Source: Synechococcus sp. AG-686-F08
Lineage (GTDB): Bacteria; Cyanobacteriota; Cyanobacteriia; PCC-6307; Cyanobiaceae
Assembly: GCA_003210315.1 (NCBI GenBank)
Contig: QCVQ01000002.1
Coordinates: 71,333-114,656, forward strand
DNA length: 43,324 nt
Direction of reading: 5' to 3'
This document shows, in pieces, positions 37,516 through 43,324 of this stretch (positions are counted from its first letter, which is position 1; each line of letters begins with the position of its first letter). Made by a program: the position numbers and the translations under genes. The notes beneath the pieces are model-generated. The model ran no database searches and was not told the origin of the DNA. It saw only the letters and a list, made by a program, of their open reading frames with translations.

Positions 37516-37527
37516 AGACGATCGTCT
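37516..37527. other. 12-bp palindrome between the M23 gene and tRNA-Met
   Basis: AGACGATCGTCT is a perfect palindrome followed by AAAATG, 8 bp after the peptidase stop and 16 bp before the tRNA. It could be an operator or a short 3' hairpin. There is no T-run, so intrinsic termination is unlikely. Confidence 0.3.
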
Positions 37528-37543
37528 AAAATGTTGAGGTTAT

Positions 37544-37617
37544 GGCTCGGTAGCTCAGCTGGTTAGAGCGTGGGATTCATAACCCCAAGGTCGGGAGTTC
37601 AAGTCTCCCCCGAGCCA
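37544..37617 (+). tRNA. tRNA-Met (anticodon CAT)
   Basis: A 74-nt cloverleaf without encoded CCA. The acceptor stem GGCTCGG (37544-37550) pairs perfectly with CCGAGCC (37610-37616), with A as discriminator. The D-arm is GCTC...GAGC, the anticodon loop TTCATAA has CAT at 37578-37580, and the T-arm is GGGAG-TTCAAGT-CTCCC. The base pair next to the anticodon loop is an A-C mismatch. A first acceptor G-C pair and the arm sequences fit an elongator tRNA-Met rather than an initiator; a tRNA-Ile2 with modified C34 is not fully excluded. A T-run follows at 37619-37624. Confidence 0.95.
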
Positions 37618-37655
37618 CTTTTTTGAAGTTATTTAATCGTTTCAATACGACTAAA

Positions 37656-37949
37656 TCATCTCATTTCAATAGCATTGAGCCTGTCTCTGAATGAAGTGGG
37701 GTTGTCTTTTGTTGTTTCTTCAAGCGTCAAGATCGGTTGATCATCTGGAACTGGATTGGGCCTCCGCTGTTGTCGTACGGATTGGCCATGATGAGGCCTG
37801 GCCTGAAGCGTGAGCTTTCTGGTTTGCGCATCACGATTTAATGGCTGACTTTTGAGCTCGCTGCGGACTTGATTTAAGAGACGGAAGTGACCTGTACTGC
37901 TGAATTTCCTCAGTAAGGCCTGATCCCAAGACATGGGTTGATCAATCAT
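37656..37949 (-). CDS. Small conserved hypothetical protein
   Basis: A 97-residue basic protein. The N-terminal part MSWDQALLRKFSSTGHFRLL and NQVRSELKSQPL looks like a conserved cyanobacterial block; the rest is rich in Arg, Gln and Pro and probably disordered. ATGs at 37949 and five codons later are both possible starts. It is convergent with tRNA-Met and divergent from the peroxiredoxin gene. I know no function; the basic, polar character would suit nucleic-acid binding, which is a guess. Confidence 0.7.
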   Translation of the reverse strand: MIDQPMSWDQALLRKFSSTGHFRLLNQVRSELKSQPLNRDAQTRKLTLQARPHHGQSVRQQRRPNPVPDDQPILTLEETTKDNPTSFRDRLNAIEMR

Positions 37950-38053
37950 TGAACAATTTTAGAACTCCATCGACCAAAAGCTGATGAGAGTACAACCAAG
38001 TTCAAGCAACAGCACACTGGGCAAGAGCGTGATAAATTAAGGGATGTAACTAG

Positions 38054-38068
38054 AAGTCGGACCGACTT
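38054..38068. promoter_or_regulatory. Perfect 15-bp inverted repeat upstream of the peroxiredoxin gene
   Basis: AAGTCGG-A-CCGACTT is a perfect 7-bp inverted repeat with a single central base, ending 51 bp before the ATG. A -10-like GATAAATTA lies about 14 bp upstream (38031-38039). The spacing would suit a repressor site near a transcription start or a structure at the mRNA 5' end. The regulator is unknown. Confidence 0.45.
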
Positions 38069-38119
38069 TGGATTGAGTTTGGTCTGCTGCTTCCGTCACA
38101 TACCCATCGACCTTTCATC

Positions 38120-38722
38120 ATGACCGACAACGGTTGCCTGCGCGTGGGCCAACAGGCCCCTGATTTCACAGCTACCGCTGTAGTTGACCAGGAGTTCAAG
38201 GAGATCAGCTTGTCTCAGTACCGCGGCAAGTACGTGGTGCTTTTTTTCTACCCACTGGATTTCACCTTCGTTTGCCCAACTGAAATCACAGCGTTTAGCG
38301 ATCGCTACTCCGATTTCTCCAGCAAAAACACCGAAGTGCTTGGCATCTCCGTGGATAGCCAATTCAGCCATCTAGCCTGGATCCAGACCGCACGCAATCA
38401 AGGCGGCATCGGCGATATCAACTACCCACTCGTTTCAGACCTGAAGAAGGAAATCGCCACTGCTTACAACGTTCTCGACGACGCTGAAGGGGTTGCACTG
38501 CGTGGTTTGTTCATCATCGACCCTGAGGGTGTGATCATGCACTCCACGATCAACAACTTGCCCGTCGGCCGGAATGTTGACGAGACCCTGCGTGTGCTGC
38601 AAGCATTCCAGTATGTGCAGTCCAATCCTGACGAGGTCTGTCCTGCGAACTGGACTCCAGGCGAAAAGACGATGAAGCCTGATCCAAAGGGCAGCAAAGA
38701 GTTTTTCGCTGCCATCGGCTGA
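38120..38722 (+). CDS. 2-Cys peroxiredoxin
   Basis: A 200-residue typical 2-Cys peroxiredoxin (AhpC/TSA family). The peroxidatic Cys52 lies in DFTFVCPTE and the resolving Cys174 in EVCPANW. The C-terminal tail carries the helix and motif ([20 protein letters not shown]) of the hyperoxidation-prone plant/cyanobacterial type. It reduces hydrogen peroxide with thioredoxin-type donors and protects the photosynthetic apparatus. It stands alone, with a possible operator upstream and a strong terminator downstream. Confidence 0.96.
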   Translation: MTDNGCLRVGQQAPDFTATAVVDQEFKEISLSQYRGKYVVLFFYPLDFTFVCPTEITAFSDRYSDFSSKNTEVLGISVDSQFSHLAWIQTARNQGGIGDINYPLVSDLKKEIATAYNVLDDAEGVALRGLFIIDPEGVIMHSTINNLPVGRNVDETLRVLQAFQYVQSNPDEVCPANWTPGEKTMKPDPKGSKEFFAAIG

Positions 38723-38795
38723 TCCATCCATTGTCACTTGCAAGGAGCAGTCCTTGGAAAGTGTTGAACGGATCAGGCCTAAGCAGTTAGGTCAT

Positions 38796-38824
38796 GGGAC
38801 AGGTCAGTGACCTGTCCCTTTTTT
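38796..38824 (+). terminator. Rho-independent terminator of the peroxiredoxin gene
   Basis: GGGACAGGT-CAGTG-ACCTGTCCC is a perfect 9-bp GC-rich stem with a 5-base loop, followed by six Ts. It lies about 75 bp after the stop codon, and is the clearest plus-strand intrinsic terminator in the window. Confidence 0.93.
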
Positions 38825-38978
38825 AATGGCTAACGATGCATAAGCAGCGAATCAGTGACTGCTGCTTGTAGATGAAGGCATGAAATCATCAAGACTAGAT
38901 ATTATTAGGCTCAAAACAAAGACAGTCAGTAGCTTTATGAGATTTCTACTGGGAGGGGGGTAACAACACAGCAGTAAA

Positions 38979-39947
38979 TTACTCCCACCAAGTCTTTCTT
39001 ATATCAGACAATGGTTCACTCGCATACTGAAAGTAATCAATACCTAACAGAGGATCAATATTAGAGCTTTTACCTCGTTCAATAGCTTGTGCAACACGTT
39101 CTATACCATTTCCACTCGACAGTGCGTTGCCAAACTTATCGGCACCATAAAAGCTTTGAAGCAGACCAGTTTCTAGAATACTGATGGCTCCAATGAATCC
39201 CAAAGTGGCGCCACTTGATTGACTTGATGAAGCCATAAATGCGGTTACTTCAAGTTCACCAGTAGGCGTCGTATCATAATCAGCAATCAGATGAACCCAG
39301 TCGTGATGAGCAAGAGCTGAGTTTCCTGCTCCCAACTCACCGGGCAACTTGAATCCTCTCGATTTATAAAACTCCCATAGGTTTCTACCGAGACTATGTG
39401 GTGGGCAATTTTTGAGATCATCCCACTTTTTGAATTGGACAGGATCTTCTTCTACACACAACCCGTAGGAATGATCACCATACTTTCGGACGAGCTCTTG
39501 AAAGGCAGGATCATCTTGGTGGTCACCTTCGCCAATCCAATTCAATCGGTAAAAGTCTGATGTTGCTTGTGCAATTGCATTATTTGCAAGTTCTCTTGAC
39601 AATTGCAATAGATCTGTCTCGATCGACAACTGTTTTGACCATAAATCAATATCCATACAAAGTTGATTGGGAATTGGCCTGCAGAGCATTTCAAATGCGA
39701 TCAACAATTCAATGAGCTCCCGTCTTTCGTTGTGTCCACGAAGGTATTGACCAACTTGGTCAGCACTTAGTGGTGGATGGTTTATAAAATCAATATCTAC
39801 ATCAAGAAGTTTTAAAAAAAGAGTATGAGCCAAATCTCGTTGCGAATCTGCATACCATTCACCATCAACTCTGTGAACGCTGACTAATGCTGATGCAAGA
39901 GTTTGTGCCTGCGCAGTCGTGTTATGTATAAGAAACATGGCTTTCAT
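38979..39947 (-). CDS. Coq4-motif protein with TerB-like N-terminal part
   Basis: A 322-residue soluble protein from the ATG at 39947 (TTG 39974 is an alternative). The C-terminal half has HHDWVHLIADYDTTPTGELE: His215, Asp216, His219 and Glu231 give exactly HDxxH-x11-E, the metal-binding signature of the COQ4 family, in a similar setting (NLWEFYKSRGFKLPGELG before, VTAFMASSSQSSG after). The N-terminal half is helical with a TerB-like segment (RRELIELLIAFEMLCRPIPN). COQ4 acts in ubiquinone synthesis, but cyanobacteria make plastoquinone, so the role here is open. The gene is AT-rich and isolated by 285 bp and 256 bp gaps. Confidence 0.75.
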   Translation of the reverse strand: MKAMFLIHNTTAQAQTLASALVSVHRVDGEWYADSQRDLAHTLFLKLLDVDIDFINHPPLSADQVGQYLRGHNERRELIELLIAFEMLCRPIPNQLCMDIDLWSKQLSIETDLLQLSRELANNAIAQATSDFYRLNWIGEGDHQDDPAFQELVRKYGDHSYGLCVEEDPVQFKKWDDLKNCPPHSLGRNLWEFYKSRGFKLPGELGAGNSALAHHDWVHLIADYDTTPTGELEVTAFMASSSQSSGATLGFIGAISILETGLLQSFYGADKFGNALSSGNGIERVAQAIERGKSSNIDPLLGIDYFQYASEPLSDIRKTWWE

Positions 39948-40233
39948 TAAGCATGTCACTATTGTAACTTCCAAGAATAAGAAAATTGTGTCGATAACAT
40001 CACACTGTCGTCAGCCTTCATCCTCTAGCTCTGATGGACAGGAGAGTGTTCAACTGTCGCTCAAAGCAGAGCAACCAAGGGCACAAACGATAGACCTGCA
40101 GCCTTGAGTGATTGTTCCTCGTAAAGCCATTACATAGATCATTACGATGGAGCCCTAATTGATCATGATGAGGGTTTAGATTGTAAACGGCACAAAGATT
40201 AAACAGAAGTCTATTTAATATTAAAAAGGGAAC

Positions 40234-43056
40234 TCAAGACACCTTTTCAAGATCTTGGACCAAACCATTTTTAGAGGCACTCCCTTGAAAAAGAACTTCG
40301 AGACCTGTGCTTAAATCATCAGCCATTACCACACGACTACCATTGCTCACAACAACACGCGTTAAGGTCGGCAACCCTCCACGACGTGCTCTTAGATAAA
40401 TGGGCTCCACATAAAGAAGGGCATTACCAAGTGGCACGACCAAAAGGTTGCCTTGCACAACTTGAGAGCCAGCACGATCCCAAAGCCCAAACTGCTGGCT
40501 AATCGTTGGGTTTTGATTGATCAGAGCCTGGACCTGTTCTGGACCAAAAATCGGCACATCACTAGGAAACCGCATCAGAACAAGTTCTCCGTAATGATCA
40601 GCATCGCTTCTTGCAGCCAACAAACCTGAAAGGTTGGGACGTGCTAGTGGAGTAAGAGGTTGTAACAGCAAAAATTCAGAGTCTAAACTGCGTTTCAATT
40701 GCGCTGTAATATGATAAGGAGCAACTGGAATCTGTGTCGTTCCATATAGCTCTTGTGGAACCTGCCAAACATCATCTCCACTATAGAATATGCGTGCGTC
40801 AGTAACGTGAAAACGGAGCAATTGCTGTACTTGAAGTTCAAGCAATGAGCTTGGAACCATTAAATGCTTACGCAAAGACGTTGGCATTGATTCCAAGGGT
40901 TGAAATAACTTTGGGAAAACCTTCTGCCATCCACGAATGATCGGGTCATCAGGTTCACTTACGTACAGATGAACAGATCCGTTGTAAGCATCCACAATCA
41001 CTTTCACTGAATTACGTACATAACGCATCTTTTGTCCATCTGGAAGCGTTGATGCATAGGGATAGGTATTAGAGCTGGTATATCCATCAACGATCCAATA
41101 CTGATGTTGATCCTCCTGATACCTATCTAAACCAGACTCCATTGGAACAGACACCAGATAGGGATCACCTTTCAACTGCAGAAATGGTGCTAGAGCCTTC
41201 ACACGCTTCTTGACATCACGTCGAATCAATAGATGTGAATCAGGTTGCAATACGCCCGTATTGAGCAGTCTTGGATCACGGATATAAATCGATGCAGCGA
41301 TACGCTGCCATAACGTTGCCAGTGGGATGCCAGCACTCCCTGAATAATGGTTATAAGTGTTTTCATCGCCTTCAGGATGATCAAACTCCTGAATTTGAGT
41401 TGGAGCAACCGCATAGGGAGACGGAAGCATTCCGAAGTAGAGCGCAGGCTTTCCAATTGGCACATTTTTCTTGACATCAGCGCGACTAATCTCAAGGAAA
41501 TCGTTGCCATTAATACTCTCTGAACGACCGATATCGCTAATGAAGTAATCAGGGAGTCCTACTGCTGTTCTCGAGTTTACTGGACTCAAAGTAAATCCAA
41601 ATCCATGGGTAAAAACAAAGTGACGATTTTGCCAAGTACGTGATCGCTTGGGAAGGGCAGCCTGGTCGAGTTCACGCGCAGCAAGGATCACCTGCTGGCG
41701 TTCAAGTAAATCAGGACGCAACTGATAGCGATCAACCGCTGCATTCGTAAAGCGATAGTAAACCCTGAGCTGCTGAAGCTGTCGATTAGTCGCAAGAAGA
41801 GGTTGGCTATCCCACAAACGGATATTGGTCAACGTACTCGCACCATCCTGAACATCTTTGGGACTGATGTGAGGAGAGGGATCGAAATTTTCCGTCTCAA
41901 TCGCATCCAATTGATAAGCGTGACGCGTAGCCTCAATCGCACGACTGATGTAAGGCTTCTCAAGCTGTAATTCCCGCGGACGCACCACAAGCCAGTGCAT
42001 CAACGGGAACAAGACCATCTCCAAGCCAAAGGATGCCACTGCTATCGAGGCCAAGATCAGCCGTACCTGACGGCGACGGAGACTGGGAAAGGGAGATGGC
42101 AAAACAAATAATGCCAACACGAGCAGTGCTATAGAGCCCACTGTTCGAAGTGGAAGCAGTAGGTGAACATCAAGCCATCCGGCTCCTGCAGCGATTCCGT
42201 TCTGAGTCCAAAGCAACTGGTGCCTTGAGAGCCACATCAGTCCGGCGCAGGTGATCAGCACCAAGCCAAATCCAGGCCTCAAGCCATGGCGCTGTCTCAC
42301 AGTCAAACCTGGGAAAGCCCAATCACTGAGGCAAGTTGCACGTGTTAATCGACTCCATAAAGCTGTACTCAATGTGAGTGAAAGCTGCAAAAGCACTAAC
42401 TCGAGGGCGAGCGCAATTGCAGAAAAACGTCCTAAACCAAAGCTCACATCAGAGCCGAGCATGGGTTCAATCCGTCCCATATCAGGAATCGAAAGAGCAA
42501 GACTCCAGAGTCCCCAGCTCCGCGCAACGATTAAACAAATACACACGCTTCCATAAACCTGAGCAAGACCTAAACGCCGGCTGCGAGTCAGGCCGAACAT
42601 GATCAGAGTCAGCACCAGAATGGACAGGCTCAGGAGCGGCCAACCTGACTTAAAAGGAAGGCTCCACCAGAACGACAATGAAAAAGGTTCACTCCAGGCC
42701 AGCCAAGTCAAACGTGTATCGATTGCCAGAACAGATACCAAAACCAGGAGGCATGCCAAAAGGCTGAAGCCATAGCGATAGCCAGACAGAACAGGTTTTT
42801 TCTCTTCCTGGTCCGATTCATGCGGGCGCAACCAAGACTGACGCCAGAGCCCACAACTACCAACAAACAGAAAAGAAAACAGTGCGCCTGCTATTTGAAG
42901 AAAGAAGCGTTTGCCATAAACAGACCCGAGTTCAAATTGATCGAACCAGTACCACTCCACCTGCAGCCTGGAGACGATCACGATCAATGGGATTAACAAG
43001 ATCCCAAAGCGCCCGATCATCCGGATGATTTTTGCCACTGGTGTGGAGCGAATCAA
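40234..43056 (-). CDS. UPF0182 family membrane protein
   Basis: A 940-residue protein of the UPF0182 (DUF4229/COG1615-type) family. The first ~350 residues contain about seven membrane helices (FGILLIPLIVIVSRLQV; IALLVLALFVLPSPFPSL), and the large C-terminal part is extracytoplasmic, with typical blocks WQNRHFVFTHGFGFTLSPVN, YFGMLPSPYAV and DQHQYWIVDGYTSSNTYPYA. Function is unknown in the family. Its ATG overlaps the ftsH stop (ATGA), so the two are translationally coupled here. Confidence 0.93.
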   Translation of the reverse strand: MIRSTPVAKIIRMIGRFGILLIPLIVIVSRLQVEWYWFDQFELGSVYGKRFFLQIAGALFSFLFVGSCGLWRQSWLRPHESDQEEKKPVLSGYRYGFSLLACLLVLVSVLAIDTRLTWLAWSEPFSLSFWWSLPFKSGWPLLSLSILVLTLIMFGLTRSRRLGLAQVYGSVCICLIVARSWGLWSLALSIPDMGRIEPMLGSDVSFGLGRFSAIALALELVLLQLSLTLSTALWSRLTRATCLSDWAFPGLTVRQRHGLRPGFGLVLITCAGLMWLSRHQLLWTQNGIAAGAGWLDVHLLLPLRTVGSIALLVLALFVLPSPFPSLRRRQVRLILASIAVASFGLEMVLFPLMHWLVVRPRELQLEKPYISRAIEATRHAYQLDAIETENFDPSPHISPKDVQDGASTLTNIRLWDSQPLLATNRQLQQLRVYYRFTNAAVDRYQLRPDLLERQQVILAARELDQAALPKRSRTWQNRHFVFTHGFGFTLSPVNSRTAVGLPDYFISDIGRSESINGNDFLEISRADVKKNVPIGKPALYFGMLPSPYAVAPTQIQEFDHPEGDENTYNHYSGSAGIPLATLWQRIAASIYIRDPRLLNTGVLQPDSHLLIRRDVKKRVKALAPFLQLKGDPYLVSVPMESGLDRYQEDQHQYWIVDGYTSSNTYPYASTLPDGQKMRYVRNSVKVIVDAYNGSVHLYVSEPDDPIIRGWQKVFPKLFQPLESMPTSLRKHLMVPSSLLELQVQQLLRFHVTDARIFYSGDDVWQVPQELYGTTQIPVAPYHITAQLKRSLDSEFLLLQPLTPLARPNLSGLLAARSDADHYGELVLMRFPSDVPIFGPEQVQALINQNPTISQQFGLWDRAGSQVVQGNLLVVPLGNALLYVEPIYLRARRGGLPTLTRVVVSNGSRVVMADDLSTGLEVLFQGSASKNGLVQDLEKVS

Positions 43057-43324
43057 GTTGCAGCTGGCTTTTCGGCCAAGGCGGGTTTATTACGCTCATT
43101 ATTCTTCAATTGATTCTCTGCTTGTTGAGGTTGATTTAGACCCGCTAATTCATAAAAGCGCGAACTTGATAGCGTTTCTTCCGTAATCAAGGCTTCAACC
43201 AGACGATCCATCACCTCGCGACGAGGCTCCAACAGGTCGATCGCCTCATGGAGAGCTTCGATTGCCAAATGGCGGACACAAGCGTCAATCGCTTTACCTG
43301 TGCTCTCTGCATAAGAAGGCCTGG
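43053..43324 (-). CDS. ftsH: FtsH-family ATP-dependent zinc metalloprotease, 3' end (partial)
   Basis: Only the last ~90 codons lie in the window; the frame is open to the edge. SYAESTGKAIDACVRH then LAIEALHEAIDLLEPRREVM and LVEALITEETLSSSRFYELA match the end of the M41 peptidase domain of FtsH. The last ~25 residues are a polar tail. FtsH degrades damaged membrane proteins, notably D1 of photosystem II in cyanobacteria. Which of the several cyanobacterial paralogs this is cannot be told from the fragment. Confidence 0.85.
   Translation of the reverse strand, partial: RPSYAESTGKAIDACVRHLAIEALHEAIDLLEPRREVMDRLVEALITEETLSSSRFYELAGLNQPQQAENQLKNNERNKPALAEKPAAT

Noticed and set aside
39919-40107. 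62-codon plus-strand ORF opposite the Coq4-motif gene start
   Set aside because: Low-complexity Ser-rich product, overlapping the antisense gene, with no ribosome-binding site.
1-43324. CRISPR array, insertion sequence, integrase or prophage
   Set aside because: No regularly spaced direct repeats, transposase or integrase motifs, or phage structural proteins were found.

Overview
The window reads as a chromosomal segment of a marine picocyanobacterium, most likely a sub-cluster 5.1 Synechococcus. The evidence is apcD (allophycocyanin alpha-B), a Psb32-type photosystem II repair protein, PxcA/CemA, a CCB2/CCB4-like cytochrome b6f assembly protein, HemJ, an FeS-type photolyase, cobalamin-dependent MetH with CobN and CobU, a UPF0182 protein, and many small cyanobacterial hypothetical genes packed with 4-bp start/stop overlaps. 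Base composition is moderate, with AT-richer patches. This assignment comes from protein families, not from a database search. About 40 protein genes and one tRNA are supported. The window opens inside a photolyase gene and closes inside ftsH.

Layout. 1-2215 (+): photolyase 3' end, hemJ, a PHP-domain hydrolase and an unknown protein. 2205-5969 (-): cobN. 6046-10968 (+): ilvE, metH and a small unknown gene. 10997-12456: a small unknown, a DUF2237 protein and a short-chain dehydrogenase. 12455-15038 (+): a SpoIID-domain protein, an Ap4A phosphorylase and a short sigma-70 factor. 15005-18096: a small unknown gene, a secreted DUF3370 protein, and an unusual protein joining a ribbon-helix-helix (RHH) domain to a J-domain. 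18097-18844 has no gene but carries a dense array of GAGAC/GTCTC words. 18890-25957: apcD, rlmD, pheT, rpmG, rpsR and an RNase II-type gene. 25954-28427 (-): a FAD oxidoreductase and a TerB/Mo-nitro_C protein. 28488-31240 (+): metG and an LptC-like lipoprotein gene. 31241-32304 is AT-rich and looks degenerate, with a DUF4177-like gene broken by a stop codon. 32305-37617: CCB-like gene, TerB, psb32, pxcA, cobU, trmL, an M23/LysM peptidase and tRNA-Met. 37656-43324: a small unknown, a 2-Cys peroxiredoxin with a strong terminator, a Coq4-motif protein, a UPF0182 gene and the ftsH 3' end.

How the genes fit together. CobN and CobU belong to (pseudo)cobalamin synthesis, and MetH uses the cofactor. 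HemJ, the CCB-like protein, ApcD, Psb32, PxcA, FtsH and the peroxiredoxin all serve building, regulating or repairing the photosynthetic apparatus. PheT, MetG, L33, S18, RlmD, TrmL and tRNA-Met are translation genes.

The items most worth a second look are the Coq4-motif protein (38979-39947), which matches HDxxH-x11-E exactly in an organism expected to lack ubiquinone; the RHH/J-domain fusion and the GAGAC array beside it (17023-18832); and a perfect 15-bp inverted repeat in front of the peroxiredoxin gene.
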